NCBI RefSeq assembly: GCF_051958935.1
Contig: NZ_JBQCFP010000197.1
Coordinates: forward strand, 49,314 to 113,313
Direction: 5' to 3'
Length of the DNA stretch: 64,000 bases
DNA from: Dokdonella_A sp051958935
Lineage (GTDB): Bacteria; Pseudomonadota; Gammaproteobacteria; Xanthomonadales; Rhodanobacteraceae
Numbering within the stretch: position 1 is the stretch's first letter; every line of letters starts with the position of its first letter. Positions 45,160 through 57,174 of this stretch are shown here, piece after piece. A model generated the notes under the pieces. The model made no database searches, was not told where the DNA came from, and saw nothing but the letters and a program-made list of their open reading frames with translations. Position numbers and translations under genes: made by a program.

Positions 45160-45170
45160 TTCGTACGATG
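45160..45170. promoter_or_regulatory. Shared motif TTCGTACGATG, copy 2
   Basis: Same 11-mer as at 35697-35707 (opposite strand). It ends 33 bp before the hydrolase ATG. A TTAGGCT sequence at 45191-45197 could be the -10, placing the motif near -38, a usual position for a LuxR-type activator. That would leave little or no leader, and no ribosome site is visible before the ATG. Confidence 0.5.
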
Positions 45171-45203
45171 ACGCCCGCGCGCACGCCGCGTTAGGCTGCG
45201 CGG

Positions 45204-47030
45204 ATGCGCCGACTCGTGCTGCCGCTGCTCTCCACCCTGCTCGCCGCGTGTGCGACGCGCCCCGCGCCGGAGGACCCCATGACGACGAGCGAATTCGTGA
45301 GCGAGGTACGCGAGAGCGTGCACCGCGGCAACGACGACCTGCTCAGCGCCGGCCTCGGGCTCGACGGCCTGCGCGCGAAGGCGCCGGCGTTCGCCGACGC
45401 ATCATCGCCGACGCCGGCGGAACTGCGCCGGCGCGCGATCCACACGAGCTGGAACGGCATCGCCGATCTCGGCCCACTCGGCGGTTACGGCCGCATCTAC
45501 GGTGCGGTACCCGCCGTACCCGGGCTCGAGTACCAGGCGTTCGCGCGCGTGCCCGGCGCGCGATCGCCGCATCGCGTGCTGCTGCAGGCGCCGGATGCGT
45601 TCGATGCGCGCGCGCGCTGCCTCGTCGTCGCCGCGTCGTCGGGCTCGCGCGGCGTGTACGGCGCGATCGCACTCGCCGGTGCATGGGCACTGCCGCGCGG
45701 TTGCGCGGTCGCCTACACCGACAAGGGCACGGGCCCAGGCTATTTCGATATCGACGCCGACAGTGGCGTCGCGCTCGACGGCACGCGCGCGGCGCGCGGC
45801 GCGGCGCCGCTCGAGTTCGAGCCAGCGCCGATGGCCGGCGCCACCGGCATCGCGGTCAAGCACGCGCAGTCGGGAGATCATCCCGAGGCCGATTGGGGCC
45901 GCCACGTCCTGCAGGCCGCGCGCTTCGGCCTTGCGATGCTCGACCGCGCGTATCCGGGGCAGGCGCCGTTCACGCCGGCGAACACGCGTGTGATCATCAC
46001 GGGCGTATCGAACGGCGCGGGTGCCGCGCTGCAGGCGGCCGGCCTCGATGCCGACGGAATCGTCGACGGCGTGGTCGCGCTCGCGCCGAACGTGCACGTC
46101 GAAGGCACGCGTCCGCTCTACGACGTCGCCAGCGAAGCCGCGCAGCTGCTGCCGTGCGCGCTCACCGATGCGCGCTACGACGCGACGCCGTTCGCGCGCG
46201 CCGACGGCGCGGTGCCATCGGCCTGGCTCGCACGCTGCGCCCATTTGCGCGAGCGCGGCCTCGTCGACGGCGGAGATCGCGTCGTGCAGGCGCGCTCGGC
46301 CATCGAGCGCCTGCGGGCCGGCGGTTGGGACGACCCTGCGATCGAGACTGCGGCGAGTTCGACCCGTTTCGATCTCTGGCGCGCGATCGCCGCGACCTAC
46401 GCCGCGTCGTACCTTCGCGCGACGCCGGCGACGATGCCGTGCGGCTTCCATTACGCCGCCGTCGACGCGCACGGCGCGGCGGTCGCCGCCGATGCGGCCA
46501 CGCGCGCGGCCTGGTGGTCGGATGCAAGCGGCATTCCGCCCGGCGCCGGCGTGCAGCTGCTCGGCGGCATCGATGCGTCGTCGTCGGCGGACCCGACCGC
46601 ATCCGGCATCGATTGCCTGCGCGCGCTGTGGAGCAGCGACGACGCCGCTGCGCGCGTCCTGCGCGCGGCGGTGGCCGCGACGGCGGTGAAGCTGCCGCGT
46701 GCCGGCTTGCCGCTCGTCGTCATCCATGGCGAAGCCGATGGCCTGCTGCCCGAACCGTTCCATTCGCGCGTCTACGTCGCCGCACTCGAGGCGGCGGGGC
46801 GCAACCCGGCGTACTGGCGCGTGCCGCACGCGCAGCACTTCGACGCGTTCCTGCCGCTGCCCGGCTTCGGTGACCGCTACGTGCCGCTGCTGCCGTACGG
46901 CTACGCCGCACTCGACGCGGTGTGGGCGCACCTCGCCGACGGCAGGTCCATGCCGGATGCGCGGCGTTTCCCGAGCAGGCCACGCGGCGCTGGCGCGCTC
47001 GATCACGACGCGCTCGGACTCATCCGCTAA
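45204..47030 (+). CDS. D-3-hydroxybutyrate oligomer hydrolase, lipoprotein
   Basis: 608 residues. It matches the 3HB-oligomer hydrolase family along its length: SEVRESVHRGNDDLLSAGLGLDGLR, GYGRIYGAVPAVPGLEYQAFARVPGA, VAYTDKGTGPGYFDID. Catalytic candidates are Ser269 in ITGVSNGAG, Asp in VIHGEADGLLP and His in PHAQHFDAFLP. The N-terminus MRRLVLPLLSTLLAAC is a lipoprotein signal with Cys as residue 16, so the enzyme is probably envelope-anchored. It breaks hydroxybutyrate oligomers to monomers, the step after PHB depolymerase. It is divergent from crbR and shares a promoter motif with the TonB/phaZ locus. Confidence 0.9.
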   Translation: MRRLVLPLLSTLLAACATRPAPEDPMTTSEFVSEVRESVHRGNDDLLSAGLGLDGLRAKAPAFADASSPTPAELRRRAIHTSWNGIADLGPLGGYGRIYGAVPAVPGLEYQAFARVPGARSPHRVLLQAPDAFDARARCLVVAASSGSRGVYGAIALAGAWALPRGCAVAYTDKGTGPGYFDIDADSGVALDGTRAARGAAPLEFEPAPMAGATGIAVKHAQSGDHPEADWGRHVLQAARFGLAMLDRAYPGQAPFTPANTRVIITGVSNGAGAALQAAGLDADGIVDGVVALAPNVHVEGTRPLYDVASEAAQLLPCALTDARYDATPFARADGAVPSAWLARCAHLRERGLVDGGDRVVQARSAIERLRAGGWDDPAIETAASSTRFDLWRAIAATYAASYLRATPATMPCGFHYAAVDAHGAAVAADAATRAAWWSDASGIPPGAGVQLLGGIDASSSADPTASGIDCLRALWSSDDAAARVLRAAVAATAVKLPRAGLPLVVIHGEADGLLPEPFHSRVYVAALEAAGRNPAYWRVPHAQHFDAFLPLPGFGDRYVPLLPYGYAALDAVWAHLADGRSMPDARRFPSRPRGAGALDHDALGLIR

Positions 47031-47357
47031 GCGAACAGCGGGCAGCCTGAAACACGGAACACGCCGGCCACACGGAGAATGTCCTGGCAAGCGCAGGCAA
47101 CGCGTCGACCTTCGCGCGTCCTGGTGCACACGCCGGTCGATGGGCATGGCGACACGCCGCTGGGGGATTTCCTCCGCGTGCCCGGTATCTCGATCTTCGC
47201 TCCCAACGCGGGCGAAGTTCACTCTTCGCTTTCTACAGCACGGGGGGCGCGCCGCACCCCACACATCGTGCGGCTCGCGGCTCGCGTCGACCGCCAGGTG
47301 CGGAGCCCGAACCTTCCCTCCTCGTGCTCGATGTTTCAGGCTCCGCTTTTCGGCTGA
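47031..47357. other. Gene-free stretch bounded by an 11-bp inverted repeat
   Basis: AGCCTGAAACA at 47044-47054 is repeated inverted at 47332-47342, enclosing about 280 bp. An open frame at 47079-47357 has no gene-like protein. No transposase or target duplication is seen. It lies between the converging hydrolase and mdtC genes. Confidence 0.4.
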
Positions 47358-50495
<3,138 letters not shown>

Positions 50496-51225
50496 GCGGC
50501 GCGTCTCCGCGCGAACGCGGTTTCGCGAGCGCTTGTGCGTGGGTCCGCCGCTCCTTCAAGCCCGCGGCGATGTTCGCTTCTGGTTACTCCGGCGAATGCC
50601 GGAATCCAGCGAAGCCGCGCGTCCTTCGCGACAACCGACTCGCATCCCTGCGTGTTTGTCTCGCATCCGCCCCATCGGCACCGTGCGACCACGCTCCGCA
50701 GCAGCCGGTGGGACTCGCGGGGATACGTGTCGCCTCCGATCGACGTTACGGCGCTGCTGTGTCCCACCCTGTGTGTGATCGCAGAGCGCGTATCGATGGA
50801 TGTTTCGCTCGGTTCCACTTTGCTTGTCCGGCTTCTGCGCGCAGGAGCGCGCCGCTTCTCCGGGACCCCGTCAGCGGCGGTGGACGACAGGCGGATCAGC
50901 CCGCAGGGGCGCGCACAGGACGTGCGCGCGTTCGCCGCCGGCGCAGGAGCGCCGTCGGCGAACCCCGACTGGCGTTCACGCACCCGCAGGGCAGGATGCC
51001 CGGAGGGCGCCGCTGTCGGGGTGCCCTTCTCTTTGGTTACTTTCTCTTGGGCAAGCAAGAGAAAGTAACCGGCCCGCAGGGATGCGGGACGAACACGCAG
51101 TGATGCGAGTCGGTCTTCGCGCATGCAGCGTTGCGTGCTCCGATGACTCACCGACGGAAGCAAGGCCGGGCTGGATTCCCGCTTTCTCCCGGACGGCGAC
51201 ATCGAAGTCATCGCTGACAGAGCCG
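50496..51225. repeat. Repeat mosaic splitting mdtB from mdtC
   Basis: 730 bp without a credible gene, though long frames exist because of GC content. Left part 50570-50620 is a 'CCGGCGAATGCCGGAATCC' type repeat. 50649-50668 and 51069-51099 match the 1.34-kb element, the latter over 31 identical bases. 51035-51070 is a long hairpin whose homologue ends the window. 50820-51020 reads like the body of a known dispersed Lysobacterales element (recognised from memory of its translated phrase). Transcription from mdtAB must cross all this to reach mdtC. Confidence 0.7.
51035..51070. repeat. Long hairpin repeat, copy 1
   Basis: Perfect 14-bp arms (51035-51048, 51057-51070; GGTTACTTTCTCTT) around an 8-nt loop GGGCAAGC. 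It is flanked on the left by CCCTTCTCTTT. Copy 2 at 63954-63989 has the same design, in inverted orientation. Confidence 0.88.
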
Positions 51226-54200
51226 TCATGCCGACCTCGGCTGCGCCACAGCGCGTGCATGCGCCTCGCGCCGCTGCCGGATCCACTCCGACAGCCGTTC
51301 GAAATAGAGGTAGATCACCGGCGTCGTGTAGAGCGTGATCAGCTGCGACAGCAGCAGGCCACCGACGATCGACACGCCGAGCGGCTTGCGCAGCTCGGAG
51401 CCGATGCCGTTGCCGAGCGCCAGCGGCAGCGCGCCGAGCAGTGCGGCGGCGGTCGTCATCATGATCGGGCGGAAGCGCAGCAGGCAGGCGCGGCGGATCG
51501 CCTCGTGCGGCTTCATGCCGTCGCGCTGCGCCTCGATCGCGAAGTCGATCATCATGATCGCGTTCTTCTTGACGATGCCGATCAGCAGCACGATGCCGAC
51601 GATGCCGTCGACCGACAGGCTCATGCCGCAGACGATCAGCGCGAGCAGCGCGCCGACGCCCGCGGGCGGCAGGGTCGAGATGATCGTGATCGGATGGATG
51701 TAGCTCTCGTACAGGACGCCGAGCACGAGGTAGATCACCACCACCGCGGCGAGCAGCAGCATTGCCTCGTCGGCGAGCGAGGCGGAGAACTCGGCCGCCT
51801 TGCCGACGAACTGCCCGCGCACCTGTGGCGGGAACTGCAGCTGCGCCGCGACCGCATGGATCGCCTCGACCGCGTCGGAAAGCGAATAGCCGCGCGCAAG
51901 GTTGAACGCGATCGTCACCGCGGGCAGCTGGTCCTGGTGGCTGACGACGAGCGGCGCGTTCGTCTCGGTCGCGCTCGCGAGCGCGGACAGCGGGATCGCA
52001 CCGCCGGCACCGAGGGCGATGCCGACATTGCCGGCGCTGCCGATGCCCGACGGCGTCGCCGAATTGCTCGACGTCGCCTGGCCGAGCGTGGTCGCGTTGC
52101 TGCCGGTCAGCGCGCCGTTGCCGTTGCCGCGCACGGTGAGTTGGTCGAGCAGCGCCTTGCTCGTGCGGAATTCGGGCGCGACCTCGAGCACGACGCGGTA
52201 CTGGTTGAGCTGGGTGAAGATCGTCGAGATCTGGCGCTGGCCGAACGCGTCGTAGAGCGTGTCGTCGATCGTCTGCACCGGCACGCCGAGTCGGCTCGCC
52301 TTCTCGCGATCGATCGTGAGGTGCAGTGCGTTGCCTTGCGTGGCGAGGTTGTTGTCGACGTCGGCGAGTTCGGGCCGCTTGCGCAGCGCGTCGGTCATGC
52401 GCGCGGCGAAGCCGACCAGCTCGCTCGAGTTCACTTCCGACAGCGTGTACTGGTATTCGGTCGGCGCGACGCGCGTGTCGAGTGCGACGTCCTGCACCGG
52501 CTTGAGGTACAGCGCGACGCCCGGGATGTGCGCCGCGGCGCGCTGCAGCGCGGGTACGACTTCGGCGAGCCCGCCGCGCTCGCCGCGCGGCTTCAGCACG
52601 ATGCTGACCTGGCCCTGGTTGAGCGTCGGATTGACCGAGCCCGCGCCGACGAACGCCGCGACGCCGGCGACGCCGGGTACGTCGCGCACCGCGTCGGCGA
52701 CCGCCTTCGTGCGTTCCTGCATCGCGGGGAACGCGATGTTCTGGTCGGCCTGCACGACGCCGGTGATGAGGCCGGTGTCCTGTTCAGGCAGCAGGCTCTT
52801 GGGGATCAGCACGTACAGCGCGATCGTGACCACGACCGTCGCCGACGCGACGATGAGCATCAGCGGCTGGCGCGCGAGCACCCAGTCGAGGCTGCGCGCA
52901 TAGGCGTCGAGGATGCGCGTCCAGAGGTCGCGCTTCGCACCCGCCGCGGGGGCGGCATGCGCGTGGTCGCCTGCCGGAAGCGCGTCCGCCTTGAGCAGGT
53001 AGGCGCACATCATCGGCGTCAGGGTCAGCGAGATGAGCATCGAGAGCGCGACCGCGATCGTCAGCACCCAGGCGAACTCGTGGAAGAGGCGCCCGGTCAC
53101 GCCGGGCATGAGCAGCAGCGGCAGGAACACGGCGATCAGCGACACCGTCAGCGACAGCACGGTGAAGCCGATCTCCTTTGCGCCGATCTCCGCCGCCTCG
53201 CGCGGCTGCTTGCCTTGCTCGATGTAGCGCACGATGTTCTCGATCATCACGATCGCATCGTCGACGACGAAGCCGGTCGCGACGGTAAGGGCCATCAGAG
53301 ACAGGTTGTCGAGCGAGAAGCCGGCGAACGCCATCACGCCGAATGTCCCAAGCAGCGACAGCGGGACCGCGACGCTCGGGATCAGCGTCGCCCACAGGCG
53401 GCGCAGGAACACGAAGATCACCGCGATCACGAGCAGCACGGTGAGGCCGAGCGTGAACTCGACGTCCTCGACCGAGGCGCGGATCGTCACGGTGCGATCG
53501 GAAAACACGTCCAGGTGCACGTCGGCCGGCAGCAGCGCGCGCAGCGCGGGGAGTTCCTTGCGGATGTCCTCGACCGTCTTGACGATGTTCGCCGACGGCT
53601 GGCGCCGGATGTCGAGCAGCACCGCGGGCTTGCCGTTCGCCCACGCGGCGAGCTGGTCGTTCTCGACGCCGTCGACGACGCTCGCGATGTCGGACAGGCG
53701 CACCGGCGCGCCGTTCCGGTAGCTGACGATCGTGGAGCGGTATTCCGCCGCGTCGGCGAGCTGGTCGTTGGTGCCGATGCTGTAGCTCTGCACCGTGCCG
53801 TTGAGGCTGCCCTTCGGTGCGTTGACGTTGGCCTGGGTCAGCGCGCTGCGCACGTCCTCCATGGTCAGGCCGAGATTGGCGATCTGCGCGGGGTTCACCT
53901 GCACGCGCACCGCCGGGCGCACGTTGCCCGCGATGCTGACGAGGCCGACGCCACCGATCTGCGACAGGCGTTGGGCGAGGATGCTGTCGGCGTAGTCGTT
54001 GACTTCGCGCAGCGGGCGCGTCTCGGACGTGAGCATCAGGGTCAGGACCGGCGCGTCGGCCGGATTGACCTTGTTGTAGATCGGCGGATAAGGCAGGTTC
54101 GACGGCAAGGTGCCGCGCGCGGCATTGATCGCCGACTGCACGTCCTGGCCGGCGGCGTCGATGTCGCGGTCCTGGTCGAACGTGATGATGATCGTCGAGA

Positions 54201-54462
54201 GGCCGGCCGAGCTGTCCGAACTCATCGTGACGATGCCGGAGATCTGCCCGAACTGGCGCTCGAGCGGCGTCGTCACGAGCGCGGCCATCGTCGATGCGCT
54301 CGCGCCCGGATACTGCGTCGTCACGATCAGGCTTGGCGCGTCCACGTCGGGCAGCGCGGCGACCGGCAGCTCGCGCCAGCCGATGACGCCGAGCAGGAGC
54401 AGCGCGACCATGAGCAGCGAGGTGGCGATCGGCCGGCGGATGAACAGGGTGGAGAAACTCAT
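51226..54462 (-). CDS. mdtB: RND efflux inner-membrane pump, MdtB-like
   Basis: 1078 residues. It follows E. coli MdtB closely: PPIYNKVNPADAPVLTLMLTSE, GGVGLVSIAGNVRPAVRVQVN, NVNAPKGSLNGTVQSYSIGTNDQL, and DRTVTIRASVEDVEFTLGL. It also has TGFVVDDAIVMIENIVRYIE and NAIMMIDFAIEAQRDG. TM4 keeps both aspartates. A Gly/Asn/Ser-rich insert (about 800-850: GNGNGALTGSNATTLGQATSSNS) lengthens the second porter region. The start is the ATG at 54462 (MSFSTLFIRRPIATSLL), 54 bp after the mdtA stop. It should act with MdtC and the membrane-fusion protein MdtA; no TolC-type partner is encoded in the window. Confidence 0.92.
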   Translation of the reverse strand: MSFSTLFIRRPIATSLLMVALLLLGVIGWRELPVAALPDVDAPSLIVTTQYPGASASTMAALVTTPLERQFGQISGIVTMSSDSSAGLSTIIITFDQDRDIDAAGQDVQSAINAARGTLPSNLPYPPIYNKVNPADAPVLTLMLTSETRPLREVNDYADSILAQRLSQIGGVGLVSIAGNVRPAVRVQVNPAQIANLGLTMEDVRSALTQANVNAPKGSLNGTVQSYSIGTNDQLADAAEYRSTIVSYRNGAPVRLSDIASVVDGVENDQLAAWANGKPAVLLDIRRQPSANIVKTVEDIRKELPALRALLPADVHLDVFSDRTVTIRASVEDVEFTLGLTVLLVIAVIFVFLRRLWATLIPSVAVPLSLLGTFGVMAFAGFSLDNLSLMALTVATGFVVDDAIVMIENIVRYIEQGKQPREAAEIGAKEIGFTVLSLTVSLIAVFLPLLLMPGVTGRLFHEFAWVLTIAVALSMLISLTLTPMMCAYLLKADALPAGDHAHAAPAAGAKRDLWTRILDAYARSLDWVLARQPLMLIVASATVVVTIALYVLIPKSLLPEQDTGLITGVVQADQNIAFPAMQERTKAVADAVRDVPGVAGVAAFVGAGSVNPTLNQGQVSIVLKPRGERGGLAEVVPALQRAAAHIPGVALYLKPVQDVALDTRVAPTEYQYTLSEVNSSELVGFAARMTDALRKRPELADVDNNLATQGNALHLTIDREKASRLGVPVQTIDDTLYDAFGQRQISTIFTQLNQYRVVLEVAPEFRTSKALLDQLTVRGNGNGALTGSNATTLGQATSSNSATPSGIGSAGNVGIALGAGGAIPLSALASATETNAPLVVSHQDQLPAVTIAFNLARGYSLSDAVEAIHAVAAQLQFPPQVRGQFVGKAAEFSASLADEAMLLLAAVVVIYLVLGVLYESYIHPITIISTLPPAGVGALLALIVCGMSLSVDGIVGIVLLIGIVKKNAIMMIDFAIEAQRDGMKPHEAIRRACLLRFRPIMMTTAAALLGALPLALGNGIGSELRKPLGVSIVGGLLLSQLITLYTTPVIYLYFERLSEWIRQRREAHARAVAQPRSA

Positions 54463-54516
54463 GGCGACTTCACCCGGCCGCGATGCCATGGCGACGGCGG
54501 CGAATGGTGGCGCGCA

Positions 54517-55764
54517 TCAGCCGCCCCCGCGCCGTCCGCCGCGCCGCTGGCCCTGTTGCGGCGCGCCCGCGTCCTTCAGTTTCGACAGTTCCTCCGTGCT
54601 CGGCGGCGCCGGCGTCTCGCCCGGCGCGAGCGCCTGCACCTTGCTGCCGGGCTTGAGGCGGAACTGGCCTTCGGTGACGACCTTGTCGCCGGCCGCGATG
54701 CCGCTCGCGACGAGCACGTCGTTGTCGCCGGCATCGCCCGCGGTCGTGACCGGTTTCATCGCGACGGTGCCATCCGCCTGCAACGCGTAGACGTAGTTGC
54801 CTTCGGGGCCGCGCTGCACCGCGGTCGCAGGGACGACGAGGCCACCTGCGACGGTACGCAGCTTGACGCGCACGTTGACGAACTGGCCCGGCCACAGCGC
54901 GTTGTCGGCGTTGGCGAATTCCGATTTCAGCCTGAAGGTGCCGGTCGTCGTGTCGATCTGGTTGTCGATGACTTTCAGCGCGCCGGTCGCGATCACGTGC
55001 GCATCGGTGCGATCGAGCGCGGCCACCTCGAGCCCGTCCGCAGCCGCGCGCTGCGCGCTGCGCACGCCTTCGAGGTTCTGCTCGGGAAGGGTGAACATCA
55101 CGTTGATCGGATGCACCTGGGTCAGCACGACGATGCCATTGGCCGCGTTCGCCTGCACGATGTTGCCGACGTCGACCTGGCGGATGCCCGCGATGCCGGT
55201 GATCGGTGCGGTGATGCGCGTGTAGCCGAGCTGGGTGCGCGCGCTCGCGATCGCGGCCTCGTCGGCCGCGATCAGGGCCTGCTGCTGGCGCACGGTCTGG
55301 CGCTGGTTCTCGAGGTCCTGCGCCGAGACGAAGTTCTTCTTGATGAGTTCCTCGTAGCGCGCGAGCGTGCTCTGCGACGCGGAGAGCTGCGCGGCGTCCT
55401 GCTTCTTCTTGGCGGCGGCCTGGTCGAGCGCGGCCTGGTAGGTGCGCGGGTCGATCTCGGCGAGCAGGTCACCTTGCTTCACCTCCTGGCCTTCGGCGAA
55501 GTGCAGCGCCATGAGCTGGCCGCCGACCTGGGCGTTCACGGTGACCGTGTTCAGGGCCTGCACGGTGCCGAGCGCGGTGAGATAGACCGGCACGTCGCGG
55601 TTGGCCGCGGCGACCACGGTCACGGGGACGGGCGCGTCCGGATTGGCTCCGGCGCCGCGCCGGCCGGCGCCGGCGGGCGCTGCTCCGGAGTGGAAGATGC
55701 GCCAGCCGACGAGGCCGGCGACGAGCAGGACGACGACGATGAGCGCGAGCTTCCAACGCGACAT
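54517..55764 (-). CDS. mdtA: RND membrane-fusion protein, MdtA-like
   Basis: 415 residues. One N-terminal membrane helix or signal (WKLALIVVVLLVAGLVGW), then the lipoyl half VPVTVVAAANRDVPVYLTALGTVQALNTVTVNAQVGGQL. A hairpin of two helices follows (about 125-185) and the second lipoyl half GYTRITAPITGIAGIRQVDVGNIVQ. The beta-barrel domain (VMFTLPEQNLEGV) and a Gly/Arg-rich tail complete it. It links the MdtBC pump to an outer-membrane channel. The ATG at 55764 has AAGGAAG before it; the frame extends upstream without similarity. First gene of the cluster; a TyrR-box-like palindrome lies about 100 bp upstream. Confidence 0.92.
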   Translation of the reverse strand: MSRWKLALIVVVLLVAGLVGWRIFHSGAAPAGAGRRGAGANPDAPVPVTVVAAANRDVPVYLTALGTVQALNTVTVNAQVGGQLMALHFAEGQEVKQGDLLAEIDPRTYQAALDQAAAKKKQDAAQLSASQSTLARYEELIKKNFVSAQDLENQRQTVRQQQALIAADEAAIASARTQLGYTRITAPITGIAGIRQVDVGNIVQANAANGIVVLTQVHPINVMFTLPEQNLEGVRSAQRAAADGLEVAALDRTDAHVIATGALKVIDNQIDTTTGTFRLKSEFANADNALWPGQFVNVRVKLRTVAGGLVVPATAVQRGPEGNYVYALQADGTVAMKPVTTAGDAGDNDVLVASGIAAGDKVVTEGQFRLKPGSKVQALAPGETPAPPSTEELSKLKDAGAPQQGQRRGGRRGGG

Positions 55765-56077
55765 GGATCTTCCTTCGGAACAGGGCCGGCCGGACTCCGC
55801 CCGGCGCTGCGCGAAGGCTAACAGTCGCACCTGAACGGAGGGACAGGATTCGACGTAAATCCATCTTTACAACGGCCCTGCACGTTTCCTGCATCCTGCA
55901 CGCGCTTGCATTCGCCGACGTGCGCCTGCATCTGCAAGGAACTTCGCGGTGGACCTGTCCTGACCGCGGGGCGGCGCGCCCAGGGTGCGTGCCGCCGGTC
56001 GGTCCGCCCTACGAAAACCGCGCGCCTTCCAGCGCTCCCACAGACAGCGCGTTCCCACCTCCCTGAGGAGTCATTGC
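55765..56077. other. Divergent promoter region of mdtA and msrAB
   Basis: 313 bp without a gene. Contains the palindrome at 55854-55871 and a TCCGCCCTACG scrap of the hairpin repeat family near 56004. GAGGAG of the msrA ribosome site is at the right end. No clear sigma-70 boxes could be chosen. Confidence 0.5.
55854..55871. promoter_or_regulatory. Palindrome CGTAAA-N6-TTTACA upstream of mdtA
   Basis: Differs by one base from the TGTAAA-N6-TTTACA box bound by TyrR/PhhR-type aromatic amino acid regulators. Located 90 bp upstream of the mdtA start. A regulator for the pump is not encoded nearby, so the identity of the binding protein is open. Confidence 0.35.
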
Positions 56078-56733
56078 ATGAATGCCGTTTGCGATATTCC
56101 CGGCGCCGGCCTCGCCGTCGACCGTTCCCTCGTCCCCGATGCCGCGTTCGACCCGGCACCCGCGGCCGGCGTGCGCGAGGCGCGCGCGGTGCTCGCGGGC
56201 GGCTGCTTCTGGTGCGTCGAGGCGGTGTTCCGCGAACTCGACGGCGTGCTCGAGGTGACCTCCGGCTACAGCGGGGACGACGCGGCGAGCGCGAACTACG
56301 AGCGCGTCTGCAGCGGTACCACCGACCATGCAGAAGCGGTGTCGATCCGCTTCGATCCGCAGCGGATCAGCTACGGCCGCCTGCTCAAGGTGTTCTTCGC
56401 GGTCGCGCACGATCCGACCCAGGTCGACCGCCAGGGCAACGACCGCGGCCGCCAGTACCGCTCGGTCGTGTTCCACGCCGACGACACGCAGCGCGACGTC
56501 GCCGCGGCCTACATCCGCCAGCTCGACGCGGCGAAGGTGTTCAATGCGCCGATCGCGACCCAGCTGGTTCCGCTCGAGGCGTTCCACGACGCCGAGCGCT
56601 ACCACCAGAACTACGCCGCGCAGCATCCGGAACAGGCCTACATCGCCGCGGTCGCCGCACCGAAGGTGGCCAAGCTGCGCAAGCAGTTCGGCGACTGGTT
56701 GCGCGCGGATTCGCCCAAGGACGGAGGCCTCGC

Positions 56734-56737
<4 letters not shown>
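56078..56737 (+). CDS. msrA: Peptide methionine-S-sulfoxide reductase MsrA
   Basis: 219 residues. The active-site motif GGCFWCVEAVF has catalytic Cys43. SGYSGDDAASANYERVCSGTTDHAEAV and VFFAVAHDPTQVDRQGNDRGRQYRSVVF are the conserved substrate-pocket segments. The end is YHQNYAAQHP. An N-terminal ~35-residue extension lacks a signal peptide, so the enzyme is cytosolic. GAGGAG lies 8 nt before the ATG. The stop overlaps the msrB start by 4 bp, so both stereoisomers of oxidised methionine are handled by one operon. Confidence 0.96.
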
Positions 56738-57156
<419 letters not shown>

Positions 57157-57174
57157 AGCAACGCCGCACGCGCG

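Noticed and set aside
47079..47357. 92-residue frame before mdtC
   Set aside because: No start signal, no protein-like conservation, lies within the inverted-repeat block.
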